Part shown: positions 1 to 11,708 of the stretch, piece after piece
Layout: every line of letters begins with the position of its first letter
How positions within the stretch are numbered: position 1 is the first letter of the stretch
NCBI GenBank assembly: GCA_026261815.1
Contig: JAMPIT010000417.1
Span: 9,023,501 to 9,087,500 of the forward strand
Direction: 5' to 3'
Source of the DNA: Monarcha castaneiventris obscurior
Lineage: Eukaryota > Chordata > Aves > Passeriformes > Monarchidae
Length of the DNA stretch: 64,000 bases
The notes under the pieces: generated by a model
Told to the model about the DNA's origin: nothing
Seen by the model: the letters and a program-made list of their open reading frames with translations, nothing else
Databases searched by the model: none
Translations under genes and position numbers: made by a program

Positions 1-1851
1 CCAACTGGTTGTGTTTGGAATAACTGTTAAAACTGCTAACCTGTTCATAAACCAAGTCACTTCCTCTGTCGTGCGTTTGCCTTTCCTGCAGGAGCAGGTG
101 GAGTATCACTGCTAAAACACTCCTGGTCCTAGATAGAGAACCCAGCAATGTAAGTCACTGCCCCAGGAGCCAAACTCTTTGTTATGTGGTTGTAAAAATT
201 TAGCTTCAACAAACATGATCTTATGGCCTGCTTCTCCCTGCTGAAGTGGCTCCCCTCTTCCTCTAACAAGGGTCTCTATCTTCATACCTGCTCCCAGCGC
301 TCTTGGAGACTACAGTAACTTTGTCCATTGGGAATGGAGTGTACTTTTCCTGGGGAAGGCAGCAAGACTAAATTATTCAAGCAGTAGCTAACACTGCAAG
401 ATTTTTTTTTTTTAATTTTATTTTATTTTTTAGTAATAGCATGCAGAATTTTGGCAAGATCTGCTGGGCTTTTTTTGTGTGTGTGTGCCTTATAATAGGT
501 GGGTGTCTGAGGGTGGCAGGCTCTTCGCAGCATTTCACATTCCATCTGATGAGTAAAAAATGATAGTCAAAAGAATAGCTAGTGTTCCATACCTTCTTTT
601 TCCTTAATGTTATGGGTAAGTCATGCACATCAGATCCATGAACATCACAGATGGTGGGGCTAATGCTTTTTAAAGCCTTGAGCGAGTTTGTGTGGAGCTC
701 TTCAGAGGACAAAGCTGGAGGAAATTCCTCAGTATGTGAAGCACACGCTGAACTCAAATGGGTGGGGGGCACCCCCTCTCTTCCTTCCTCATCCTTCCCC
801 AACCCCTGTCCCCAGAGTGAGCTGTGTAGTCTCATGCTAGTGAATGCTCTGGTAAGAGCAGCTATTTGGGAACCCCAGGCTCTGTTTAACAGTTTTTGTG
901 CTTGAAGTTCTGAGAGAAACAAAACGATGGCTTAAAGCAGAAAAAGCACCATCCCATGGAAACCCTTCCAGTTGCTCCTCTCTGCTATGGAATAGGTCAT
1001 TACTACCAGGGACTCCCACTGCACCTTTCAGTTTTCGGATCTTGGACCAGTCACCTAACCTTTTTAGCTCATTATCTCTGCTTGTGAAAGCAATGCATTG
1101 TGGGTATTTTTGGTTTTTTCTTTTCAATTACATTTCTCTGTGTTTACTTTGATCAGAATTGATTGACTTGTTTTCCTGAGGTGTTGCATCGGTTCTTTAA
1201 GATGCTGAATAATAATACTTTGCATGCTTGTGTGATCAGCCAAATCTTATCGCATGTCTAATGTGCAGGGTAAAAGCAGGTGATGTATGGATGTCAGAAA
1301 CAAAAGTCATGCAGCCCTGTGAAGCCTGAAAAATGTAATCAGGCACAAGTCTGTGAACCACACTTCCTGACGTAGGTGACTCCAGCCCCTGTGGGATGCC
1401 TTCTGTGAGGGGCTCCTCAATTTCACAAGCCCACTTCATGAAGCCAATGTTTCCGTGTGTTTAGGGGGTGACTAAAACCATTCCAGGAGAATAACCAGAG
1501 TGGAGGTTTCTAAACCCTTGTGTCTCTCTTCAGGACGTCAGATCTCTTTGAGTCAATATTTACTGTCCAAGATGGTGGTTCCCCTCCCTCTCTCCTTCGC
1601 ATACTGTCTCCCCCTCTGCCCACCCCTTCCCCCTTTGCATGCCATGGAAGATGACTTGGAGCCGTGCGTGCGCACACACGTTCTCTTGCTGATTTGCTCC
1701 TGCCAAAAGCCCAGGTTGTGGATTCATACATCACCTGCCTGTGTAAAACGCATGTGCATGCTGCCGTCCTCAATAACCGGAATGTGTTTTCTGTTCTTTT
1801 GTTTTTTGTTTGTTTTTTTTGTTTTTTTGTTTTTGTGTGGATTTTCTGCAG
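1..1851 (+). other. RBFOX2: RBFOX2 intron upstream of the 40-nt exon
   Basis: This is intron sequence of RBFOX2 cut by the window edge; no exon is recognisable in it. It ends in a long T tract interrupted by single G residues (about 1797-1848) and a TTTCTGCAG acceptor. TGCATG, the binding motif of RBFOX proteins themselves, occurs at 1221-1226, 1636-1641 and 1755-1760, with an overlapping GCATG at 1750-1754. A MIR-like relic lies at about 1030-1105, and a short (GT)n run near 474-488. ORFs here are short and unconserved in character. Confidence 0.8.
1030..1105 (+). repeat. MIR-like SINE relic
   Basis: The stretch resembles the central MIR/CORE-SINE segment from memory: a CTTGG-CAAGTCACTTAACC-like block, then a CTCA-TTTCCTC-like block and a TGTAAAA-like block. 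It is heavily eroded. The assignment rests on order and spacing of these blocks, not on an alignment. Confidence 0.45.
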
Positions 1852-1891
1852 TGTGGTTTACCAGGACGGATTTTACGGTGCTGACCTCTAT
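1852..1891 (+). CDS. RBFOX2: RBFOX2 alternative exon, 40 nt (B40 type)
   Basis: This is an internal exon of RBFOX2, an RRM-type regulator of alternative splicing that binds (U)GCAUG. It is bounded by TTTCTGCAG upstream and TAT|GTAAGT downstream and is exactly 40 nt long. The first base completes a codon started in an upstream exon outside the window, then it reads VVYQDGFYGADLY. This is the family's brain-enriched B40 cassette in the C-terminal domain. It has the same phase effect (1 mod 3) as the 43-nt exon at 4484-4526 and is expected to be used instead of it. The G-interrupted T-rich tract before the acceptor and the upstream TGCATG motifs are likely regulatory inputs (inference). Confidence 0.93.
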
Positions 1892-4483
1892 GTAAGTACA
1901 CACACCGGAGCCTTCTTGTCCCCAACCCCTGACAAGCCAGCCTTTTTTTGTTTTGTTTTCTTTTTCTTTTGGTTTGTTCGTTTGGTTTGGTTTGGTTTTT
2001 TAAATATCATTTACTTTAATTTTCTTCTTCCTTGTGGATATATATATTTATATATTTAGGAATGCAAGCATGCTTCTCTGTCACTGCGCTTGCCCCTGGG
2101 TGCAAGACCTAAGCCTTTGGGTTTCCTGATCATTGCCAGGGTCAGTTTATTGGGTGTCCTGTCCCCCACATGCACACTGGTACTAATCAACCTGAGAGAT
2201 GATTAGCAAATTAAAATTTCTCTCAACACTTCTCTCATTTACATAATTTGGATATAAAAATAACAGGACTGGTTTAGCCTCAGACCTTCCCTTTCCTTCT
2301 CCCCCTCTTCCCTCCCCTTTCTCTTCCCTCTTGGGGCCCTTTCAGGTTTGATTTGTGCAGCCCACACTACACTGAACAAGTCGTATGTTTAAAAATGTTC
2401 ATGTGCCACTGGGATGTGGAGATTATCCCTTTGGGGAAGACACTGGGACTGATTAAAAATGGAGACTGAGATGCTAGAGTGAAAACTGACATCTCATTTT
2501 GCTGGTAGAAATGGCACCTAAATAAGCTAGATTCTCTCGCCTCTTCAGGGAATTGTAAAGTACAAATATGTGGAGATGTTTGGTTACAAGAGTCAGCAGC
2601 CTCCTCCTGTTTGGCAATTAGCTGTGACACCACGGGAGACTTTGTCCTGTCATTGTCTTTGTCCTACCCAGTCAGTCTGTACTGCAAATCTCCAGGGCAT
2701 CTGTGTGTACATAGGTGGGTTGTGGATGGAGGTGTTTGAACTGGCCAGTGAGAAAAGTGGTTTCCTTTCCGAGGGAGAGCTGTTGCAGAGCAGGAATATG
2801 GCAGGAACATGCCTGTCAAAGCAAAAATGTTCAGGGCCACTACTGCCATTGCAACTTGTGGCCTGCCTGGCTCCAGCAGAGTTCCCTGTTGTGGCATTGT
2901 AGGTCATAGCTGTCTGGAGCTGGGGAAGTTTTGTATAGTTTGGGTCGTAGCACAATTGTCAGCACGCATTTCTCATTCCCGCTCCTTTGGAGGTGCTATT
3001 CCTGACATTTATAAAGAGGACCCTGGGGTTAGACTCAGGGTAATGGATGGAGCTAGCTTTTGGATTTTGTTGGCTTATATGGAGGATGGAGTTCTGGACA
3101 GGTGCTTTTCCCAGCCCAGGTACAGCAGCTGGAAGATGTGCTCTCTGAGATGGAGAGAGCTGCGTGTATTTCTTCACTCTTCCATATACAACCGTGTGTG
3201 TGGTCCTTTAAAGATTGATCTGCCTAGTCAAGTGTTTCTTTATAAAGCTGTGTCAAGGACTACAGAAGGTTCTGCATTTTCCTGCCTCGCTCCTAAAACA
3301 CTTAGCTTTACAGACACTGATTTGCTATGGCAAGTAACCAAGAAAATGAGTGGTGCTTAGTGCCTCTTCCCCCAGAGTGTGGCATATAAAAGGCTGCCAT
3401 GTTGAAAGGGAAGACTGGCCAGGGTTACTCCCTATTTCTTTTGAGGAAGCTCCATCAGAGCTTTTGTTGGGGAGGAGAGGCTTATTTAACATGTTTTAAG
3501 GACAGAGACTTCAGCGAAGAACACCACTTGGTGTTGCAGAGCAGTACTGCCACATAACACAAAGCCAAGCCCCCAGGTCAGGTTAGAGCCATTAGGTGGA
3601 TTTCTGATGACTTTGCTGTTGGTGGCAGTGGTGTCACTGTCAGAAAGCAGGATGATAGACAGGAGGATTGCATCAAAGTAGATGGTGGTACTTTTCCCTG
3701 TGTTATTGCTGCCTAGAGCCCTCCAATGGAGCTCAGGAAAAAGTTATCATTATCCAAACTTGAAGTTGCCCTTCCAAACTATTTGCTTGGCACAGGTGGA
3801 ATGATTGCAGTGTCCCTGTGTCTCACTGATTTGTTGTGCTTTTCACTGCAGTGCTTCCATCCCTGTGGTTGCTGTGATAGGTTTACCCAGATTCTGGAAG
3901 GGATGGCAGAGGATACTTCAGTTAGGACTGGGGGGAAGTTAAATCGAGGTTCTCTTGATACTTCTGAGTCCATAGGGTTATGGAAAGGAGCTGAGCTGGC
4001 AGGGAGTGGTTAATGGTAGGTGAGACGAAAGGAAAGTGTCCCAAGTTTGGGCTGCTTTTTCTGCATATATGCTATGCACCGATTTCTCATTTTCCTCCTC
4101 CTCCTTTTCCTCACTCCTTTTTTCTTTCCTGGGGCAACCATCCTGCTAGCCATTTCTTCTGTGAAGAAGGCATTCCATCTGTTGTTGGATGCGTCCCACT
4201 CTGGCAAGACACCTGAATTGATAAAACAACCTGCCCCAGGATGCAGAGGGCTTCATTTCGGATCATAAGAAAGGTTATCTTTCTTCTACAATGGGGTCAA
4301 TCTGGGTGGCGGGGGGGGAAACCCAAACAAACCCACCCGTGCGAAGACTGCTCCTGCCTGTGAAAAGCGTGCTTGCATCCACTGGAAAGAAAAGGCTGGT
4401 GAGCCCCGCTGTGGGCTGTTTGTATGATTGTTTCTTTCCACAGCTGTGTTTTTTTGAACTGCTCTTCCTGTGTTCTGTTATAG
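1892..4483 (+). other. RBFOX2: RBFOX2 intron between the B40 and M43 exons
   Basis: This intron separates the two alternative cassette exons. It starts GTAAGT and ends TGTTATAG. A GCATG lies at 2068-2072, about 180 nt after B40, where RBFOX binding usually enhances inclusion. A T/TG-rich tract lies at 1940-1998. Nothing else coding is recognised; the ORFs that overlap it have no family resemblance. Confidence 0.8.
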
Positions 4484-4526
4484 AATAGTCTTACAGGAAC
4501 CAATCATTAGCGCTAAAATACCTCAG
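4484..4526 (+). CDS. RBFOX2: RBFOX2 alternative exon, 43 nt (M43 type)
   Basis: This short exon is too small for ORF callers. It is bounded by CTGTTATAG and CAG|GTAGGA and is exactly 43 nt. Read with its first base completing the same split glycine codon as B40, it gives IVLQEPIISAKIPQ and then joins in frame to GGYAAYRYAQ at 9451. The length, phase and peptide match the muscle-enriched M43 cassette of the RBFOX family, which replaces B40. If spliced after B40 it is read in another frame and hits TAG at 4508-4510, so joint inclusion would truncate the protein. The identification rests on exon length, splice sites, phase and remembered family structure. Confidence 0.88.
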
Positions 4527-7500
4527 GTAGGAGTGCCAGTGTGACCTGCCAACCAATCAGATTGTGGATTGCAGTGGAAAAAACTGAATTATACTAACCA
4601 TTCCAGCACCACATTAGAGATGGGAACAGAGGCTTTTTTAGAGCAGCGCAGACTCACGTGTGAGCCAAGCCCCCGCTGTAGCAGGGCGGCGTGTGTCCAG
4701 ATTTCATACCAAGTGGCATTTCACTCAAAATAAAAAAACCAAACAAAAACCAACAAAAAAACCTAAAAACCAACAAAACTTGAATTCAGTGGAAGGGTTA
4801 ACAAGGTCATGCTTGTCCCATTACCATGTAGAAGCACCTGCTGCAGTGGACACCGTTGTCCTGTCACCTCTTTTAATTCATTCATGCTCATTCCTGGTGC
4901 ACGTATGCCACCCTTCTAATACGGAAATACCAGAAGCGGTTCTAGCCCTTTCTGCTTCTCAGCTTCTGTTATATGAAAGTACAGGGGTGGAGAACACACA
5001 TTTGAGAGATGACAAATAAAAGATCCTAAAATTGGGCTTGCTGCCTAAACCTGGCAAGCAGTTAATGTACCTGTCTGGTACTGTGAGTTACACATTTCTC
5101 CAGGGTTATGGAGACACTTGTGTCCTAGGGGCAGAAAGGCTCTTTGGAGTAAACAGGGCCAGTGACATACTTTGTGTGCCCTTCTAAGGCAGGAAGGGAA
5201 AAAGAAAAGGGAGGTTTATACCACACTGGCATACTGAGCTGTAGTTTTGGATTTCCTCCTGCTCTTGTTGGATTGATCACCTGGTATGGACTTGAAGAGT
5301 GGAAGAAAAGATGTACTTGAGCAGAACTGCATAAAATGCTAATTTATTTTCATTAACATACTCAGTAATTGGAATGCTGCTTTAGTTGGGATTGCAGCTT
5401 CCTATATATGTTGTTTTTCCATGTTTGTCTTATTTCAGAAAATATAAGACAATACTGAAAAAGCTGTCATCTAATGTTAAAGAAGGAATTTAAAATAAAA
5501 TACTGCTTTGTTGATGAGCCAAGTAACATCACAGAAGAGTAATTTTAAATTTGGGCTTTTGTTCATACCCCAGCAATATAGCTGTTTGACAGCTCAGGTC
5601 TGTAGGCTCAAGCACCACACGGGGAAAGGGGTCCAGCACAGCCCCAGCAACCCTGGAAGGCCGCACAGAGAAAGAGAACTCGAAGCAAGATAAAGCAGCA
5701 TTTAGGCTGGTGCTCATTTCTCTCACATGCTCCCCAGACAATCCAAAGCCTGTACCAAGGCTGATCTTGATTTACACAGTCCTTTTGGTTGTTTTTAATG
5801 CCCAGTAAAAATGCATAAGCCTTCTCACTAGTTCCCATTTCCTTATGGAGGCAGTAATTAAACTGTCCCGTTAATAGAAATGCCTCTGACATAACATCTT
5901 TGCAAGAAGCTCAGCCACATTTCCTTCTTTTGAAATGAGATGAAACATTTTAAAAAACTGAACCTACATGGATAACCCATCCCCATGGAATCAAATAGGT
6001 GGAGTGGGAGTTTGCATGGCTGTCCTGAGTTTCAGGCACTATGCCACTCAGTGGTTTCTTCTGTTGCAGTTTGGCTGTGGCACTGAAGGAATGTGTTGAA
6101 GCTAGCAAGGGCCTTTTTTTTTAATTTTATTTTTTTTAATAATTATTTCTTTCATTTGGAAACATGGTTTTTCCTCTTTGTTGCAGATGCTCTATGCTGT
6201 TATAGTTTATATTTACTGGAGTACCCGAAGTGGGTAGCACCAGAAATCACTAGGGGTCATAGGGCCCTGCAGCTGAGCTTGTGGATGAGCTCTGCATATC
6301 AGTTACAAGTTTTGTGTGAACAGGAATAGCAGGAGAAAATACCCTGGTGCCTTGGACAAGCTGAACAGGCTTTAGATGCATTTATTGCATTATATAGGTG
6401 GATCCTGGGTTATGGAGAACAGGAGCATCAGCTGGGTAAGGCAACCTGTACAGTGTCTGCTCTGTACAGTCCCAGAGCTTGGTGAAAAGATTTATGAAGA
6501 AACAAATAATAGTTGCAACAGTTCTTCCTGTTTCCTTGACCCTATTTTGGTGTATTTGGACCTGCCGGTCATGCTAAATACATCCCCGTCTCAGAAATCT
6601 CCCAGCTGTCCACACTCATTGCTCCTATGACAGGAATGCACCATGGCCATTATAATCCCCATTCTTGGTTTTATTTGAAGTACACATAAGTAGACTTTGC
6701 AGATCGCTTTGAAATGAGCAGGTCTGCCCTGTGCGTGTGTACCTCTATCCTGAGATTTTTTTGTTTTCTCCTTTTTTAAATAACCAGTAGCTTCAATTTT
6801 GCATCAGTGCATGGTTAAAAAGCAATACACGTCAGCTATTTCTTAACTTCATTTCTCCAATGAATTATTTCTCCTGTTTTTTTGTTTTGTTTTTCTTTTT
6901 TTTTTGTTTTTGTTTTTTTTTGTTTTGTTTGTTGTGCAGTTGACTGAAGAAATGTTAACATCCCGCTCTAAATCTCTCAGTGGAGTCTCTGTTCCCTTCT
7001 CTGATATAACAGATGGGTTATTGCTTGTTATAATTATTAACATTGTGGTGTGGGACAGGGCTAGGGTGGGAGCCATTCTGGGGGGCGAGGGCGGGGTGCT
7101 GCGGGAGTCGTTAAGGTTGGAATGTTAACTCCAGTGGTGACTGACTGTTTCCGTAATAGCAGGTTGTTGTGGCTGCACGCTCTAGTACTTGAGGCTGTGT
7201 ACTTCACTGAGCTTGTGGTAGAGCCTAGGGCGAACTGCTGTCCCAAGAGAATGCTGGGATGGATAGAACTAGCCAATATGAGTCTGAACGTGGTGACTTT
7301 GCTGGTTGTTCTAGCTCCAGATGTCAGCATGCTTAGTTTTTAATTTTGATTAATAAATGTTACTCCATTCCCCCTCCCACACCTGATTCCAACCCTTCTT
7401 TTCTTCTTCTTTAATTTTGTTTTTTTGTTTTGTTTTGTTTTGGTTCTGTTTCGTTTTCCTTTATGAGAGACATGAGTTAAAAGAGAATTATATGATAAGC

Positions 7501-9450
7501 CTTTTTGGTTTCAAACTGCATCTTGCTGTCATGTTCAGAGTATGTGCCAGGCACATTTGAAGTGGCCTCTGATCCGAAATGTGACTGGCAAGTGTGGAAG
7601 TGTGGGGCAGAATGGGAATCAGGGTGCATGCTGAGGCCAGCTGCCCTGTGGAGGGTAGTGCCTGGAGAAAATACCTCCTACACTGTGCCCAAGTGACAAA
7701 CCAAGGAATTCAGGAAGTTCATAACCTAAGGGGAATCCAATGCAAAGGCATTGATACAAAGTTTTGTCTTAATTTGGTATGGTTAATGCAGGTTTGATTT
7801 GAATTAAGGCTGCACCTCGTTCCTCTTGACTCTCTCACATTTACATGGTGGTGCAACGATACTGTGGCAAAACCAAGCAAAACATCCCCAAACCATCAAT
7901 CCAAAATGCAGGATTTGAAACAGCCAGGTGAGATTAAAAGGGCTAAACTGTAACATGACATCTCTTCCAGGCCATGTGGTGATGTTTCACAGGTGTAGAT
8001 CTGTGTTGCTTTTTCTCCTGTTAACTAGAAGATTGAAGAGGCTGCAAGTCCCTTTCCTCTGCAGTAGGAAAGGGTCTGCAAACATGTTTTAGCCTTCACA
8101 AGGCTAATGCAGGCCACACAAAAGAAACCAATATTAATTTTAAATCATTATTTCTAATTTAAAAGCTACCCAGGTCCAGACTGAGAACTGTTGAGCAAAC
8201 ACACAGTTCTGTAGTGGAGCCAATCTTGTACTCTTAGTTACGTATATGCGAAAGATATATAGGGAAGAAGTGGTAGAGGTATGCTGAGCTGATTCTGGAG
8301 GTGAAGAGCATAACTCTGCCTCCAGGTCCTTCAAACCCTGAAATGTCAATTGGAAGAAAAAAGAAAAAAAAAAAGCCAGACGCTATCTGGAATTTTCTGA
8401 TGGCTTTTTATAGCTCATTGTGTTTCTAGAAAGTCAAAACTATGGTTCATTTACCAAGCCCTCACCACCAAGTTAAAAAAAGTGTTCAGAAATACAATAA
8501 AGATCTAACTGGGAGGCTTCAGTGCCGCCTTTGCTGCCTGCTGTGCCACCTTTGTCCCTGGTCTGAAAGGTGGCTGGCTTTGGTCTTTCAGTACTGCAGG
8601 CCTTGCTCTGGCCCAAGAGCTCCTTGTGGGAGTTCCAGGAAGAGACTCACAGGTCTTCCTCTGAGTCAGAATTCACATTTTGACAACACAGCTGTTAAGT
8701 ACAGTTTTAGTAACTACCTCTGATCACCTTTGCTACGGGTGTGTAGCATGGGCAGAAATGCAGCAGCAGAGCAGACTATTCTGGCATAAATTCCCTTGAC
8801 CTGTTTCCTTTTTATATGGAGAGGAGGAGAGAACAGTCTGGTTGGCCTCAATGTTGGTTTGCTTGTTGACAGCCCTGAAACCCCCAGGGACTCATTTCTC
8901 TGACCACGTTGTCCTGATTGCTTTTTGCTTTCTCTGGCTATTGATACTTTTGCACCTGTGGACCCAATTAAATTCGAGCCCTTTGGGTTTTCCAGGCTGT
9001 AAAACAGAGAGGGTGAAACAAAAAAAAGTAGGAATTTCTCTGAATGGTCCTCTTTCTAAAATAATCATAGAAAGTGTCCACCTCTGTTTTCCCCTCCTTA
9101 AGAGGAAGGGGCCATAAAAATTACCTTGCATTCAAGATTCCGGATCTTTCCTGGTTTCCATTTCCTCCATGCCAAATTGCATTTTTTTCAGGATTGTAAC
9201 AATGCTTAGTCTTCCTTTAGTGTATTCCTTCTGCTAAAGAGGATAATGGAAGGGCCTCCCTGGTCCCTCTAAGGAAAGGAATATACGTGAGTTAATGGGT
9301 GATGCTTGCGATAGACATGACATGGGAGCTGATGCAGTTTGAAACACTTCCTCTCCTTGTGATGTGTGTGACTTTTTTTAAATTTTTTTTTTTTTATGCT
9401 CTGCATGGGTGGACAGGTATCTGTAAAGTCAGTTCTCTTCTCTCCTGCAG
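4527..9450 (+). other. RBFOX2: RBFOX2 intron downstream of M43
   Basis: A 4.9-kb intron from GTAGGA to TCTCCTGCAG. It holds an A-rich tract at about 4727-4781, T/TG-rich tracts at 6117-6145, 6874-6935, 7411-7455 and 9372-9397, and TGCATG/GCATG motifs at 6013, 7625, 8746 and 9402. The last of these is only 44 nt before the next exon. No further conserved exon was recognised on either strand. Confidence 0.78.
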
Positions 9451-9539
9451 GGTGGATACGCAGCCTACAGATATGCACAGCCTGCTACTGCAACAGCAGC
9501 CACGGCCGCTGCAGCCGCTGCAGCAGCTTACAGCGATGG
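9451..9539 (+). CDS. RBFOX2: RBFOX2 C-terminal domain exon (Ala/Tyr-rich)
   Basis: This 89-nt exon starts after TCTCCTGCAG and ends GATGG|GTATGT. It encodes GGYAAYRYAQ, then an alanine/threonine stretch with a run of seven alanines, then AYSDG with the final glycine codon split. The segment belongs to the low-complexity C-terminal domain of RBFOX2, which mediates splicing activation and contacts with partner proteins. The alanine run uses mixed GCN codons. If both B40 and M43 are skipped, the same bases are read one frame over as a Leu/Gln/Pro-rich peptide that also stays open. Confidence 0.95.
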
Positions 9540-10470
9540 GTATGTAAGGGAGAGCTGTCCATGGGGGCTCGCTTGCTGTGCTCAGGGATTCAAGGAGCAT
9601 TGATCCATCACGGAACTTCTGCTTCTTTCCCCCATTTCTCTGTCTTACCTGCACTGGCATGCGTGTGCATGCATGCACCACCCTGACACGGAAGACCTGA
9701 ATGCACGGTTTGCCTCTGCTCCTGGACAGTATTGCCCTTGGTGTATGTGAGCTGGCACAAATCCTGGCCTCTTCCCCATCCTTGTGATTCTCTGCACAGA
9801 GCAGGCAGCGTGGTTACAGCCTCAGAGTCAGAGATCTGGCTTTGGGCAGGTTGCTTAATCACTGGGTGTGTTTCTCTCCCCATCATAAAGTAAAAATGAC
9901 TCAGCTCATGCAGTGCTCTAGGATGCTTTAACATGCAGCTCTGAATAGATACAAAGGATTGTCTTCATCAGAGTGCTTGCCTTAAGATTTTTCGTTGCCT
10001 GTGCAGTGAGGCTGTGTTTTAATCCTAGCACGTGTGAGCCCATTAAAGTTTATACTCCTCTCATAGTGGAGAATCCCTCACTGCTTTCCATTTAGCAGCT
10101 GTTACTGTGCCAGTAGCACTAGTGCCAGCAGTCACTCTCCTCCCTAATTGCATCACGAAGTTACCCGAAGGTAAGGGATGCACTAGCTGTCATTTCAAAG
10201 GTGCTGACCTCTTCCTGCAGGCCAGGCTTGTGGCCCCTGCCACGTTCCTCCTGGCAGGCCGTTCTCTCGCCCATCTCATACAATGCATGGCAGCATGCCC
10301 GTAGGATCTCTCTGCAGAGGGGCTGCCTGCGTGCCTGTGTGTGCATGGATGCATACATGTGTGTGCAAGGGCATGCTGCTGCTTCCATTACCTGTGGTCA
10401 GACAGCTGTTTCTCTGCCCCTCCCAAGTGACTTTTTTTTTTCTTTTTATATCTTTTCTCCCTCTCTTCAG
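9540..10470 (+). other. RBFOX2: RBFOX2 intron with clustered TGCATG motifs
   Basis: A 931-nt intron, GTATGT to CTCTTCAG. It holds a cluster of RBFOX-type motifs: GCATG at 9657, overlapping TGCATG at 9666 and 9670, TGCATG at 10284 and 10342, and GCATG at 10293 and 10371. A MIR-like relic lies at about 9795-9960. Confidence 0.8.
9795..9960 (+). repeat. MIR-like SINE relic in RBFOX2 intron
   Basis: The order of eroded blocks (GTGGTTA-, GAGTCAGAGATCTGG-, TTGGGCA-GT-CTTAA-, TTTCTC-CCATCATAAAGT-, then a CTCTAGGATGCTTTAA-like block) follows the MIR/CORE-SINE consensus in the + direction. It was judged by eye from memory of the consensus. Confidence 0.5.
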
Positions 10471-10543
10471 TTATGGCAGGGTGTACACAGCAGATCCTTA
10501 CCATGCCCTTGCCCCTGCCGCTAGCTACGGAGTTGGCGCTGTG
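10471..10543 (+). CDS. RBFOX2: RBFOX2 C-terminal domain exon
   Basis: This 73-nt exon lies between CTCTTCAG and GTG|GTAAGT. Its first T completes the glycine codon split with the preceding exon. It then encodes YGRVYTADPYHALAPAA followed by SYGVGAV, a tyrosine-rich part of the RBFOX C-terminal domain that is highly conserved in the family. Its 89 + 73 nt sum with the previous exon is a multiple of three, so these two exons keep the frame together. Confidence 0.95.
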
Positions 10544-11663
10544 GTAAGTGGGATTTTCTTTCTTGTGCTGTTTCTCATTTCCAGCGTGGGGAACAGCTGT
10601 CTGCTGGGTATCATGCAGTGAAACTTCACCCAGAAAAACTTCTTTGTTGAGGGAGGAGGTCCTTAGCAGCACTGCTGGGTTCCCAGTTGTTCTGCATTCA
10701 TATCTATGTGTGCACTAAGAAAGGAACCAGGCTGCAGGAGACCAGTTATTACTTGGTCTTGCACATCACCTACTGCAATGAAAAATGAAAATGAAAAGTG
10801 ACCAGAACGCCAGGAGCCAGAACACGGTTGGTGAATCAGTAGAACTGTATCGAAATGATACATAGAGCAAAAATCAACAGTAGTTAGAGATTCAGGATAC
10901 CCTTTCTTGCCATTTTCAGTTCTAGGAAGCGAGGGAATAAGTTGTTCTTGTGACATCTTGCAGCAGAGCTGCTTCACTTGGTTCCCTCTTGCACTAGTGG
11001 AAGGATGCAGTGTCCTGCCTGCCAGCAGTAGTTACACAAGGGCAGGATGAGGTATGCTGGCATCGGAGGGGAGTGGAGTAGCTTGCTGAAAACACATGCT
11101 TGCCCATCTGCTAGCCAGCACAGTAGCTGTGTTGTTGCAAAGGCTGGAATACAAATGTGTTCAGAGAAAAAGACACCTAAAAATAGATATCTGCAGTGTA
11201 GCACCTCCGTTTCAGCCTCAGCTCGTCCTGTGGATTCTCTTTAGGGTCAATGAGGGAAAAGCAGGTAATTCTAGGATAGCCAGTCATCATATCTATTTTA
11301 GACCTTTACCTTGAGGTGAGGTGAAGAGCATCCTAGAAGTCCTGGGCTCCGCAATCTATAAAGGCAGCCTGGACAAGTGGCTTGAGATTAGGACTGGTGA
11401 GTTCCCTCTGTGGTACTGAATTCCCTTCCACCAAGACTTGCCAAACTTCACCTCCAGCTGGCTGGCCATGAGCATGCCCTCCTGAGCCACATCTTTGGTT
11501 TTGCAGGCAGAGTTTCTCTCTTGCTTCTTAGAGGTGCTGATGGTGGTGGGTCAGTGCCAGGACAGGCCCATTGGTCCTGCCAAAAGCATTTGGGTGCAGT
11601 CCTGGGTATCTCTTCACAGTTCTCCTGCTAACAACCTTTTTTTCTCCCATTTCATTTCTACAG
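10544..11663 (+). other. RBFOX2: RBFOX2 last intron
   Basis: An intron of 1,120 nt, GTAAGT to TTTCTACAG. I looked for an equivalent of the extra C-terminal exon that RBFOX1 has before its last exon and did not see one. A GCATG lies at 11472. Nothing else is recognised. Confidence 0.75.
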
Positions 11664-11708
11664 GCGAGTTTATACCGAGGTGGCTACAGCCGATTTGCCC
11701 CCTACTGA
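11664..11708 (+). CDS. RBFOX2: RBFOX2 terminal coding segment (C-terminal nuclear localisation tail)
   Basis: The last exon opens after TTTCTACAG and encodes ASLYRGGYSRFAPY followed by TGA at 11706-11708. The RGGY-RFAPY tail is the signature end of RBFOX2 and is part of the family's C-terminal nuclear localisation signal. ASLYRGGYS, together with GADLY in the 40-nt exon, points to RBFOX2 over RBFOX1 or RBFOX3, and the neighbouring MB gene agrees. In the frame produced by skipping both cassette exons, reading continues eight bases past the usual stop's first base, to TGA at 11716-11718. Confidence 0.96.
   Translation, partial: ASLYRGGYSRFAPY

Noticed and set aside
60..150. Possible upstream RBFOX2 exon after CTTTCCTGCAG
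   Set aside because: The acceptor looks good, but the following bases contain stops in the needed frame and do not encode the known RBFOX segment before B40.
4727..4781. A-rich tract as a retrocopy tail
   Set aside because: It is interrupted by many CC pairs, has no AATAAA at the proper distance before it and no recognisable body; more like simple low-complexity sequence.
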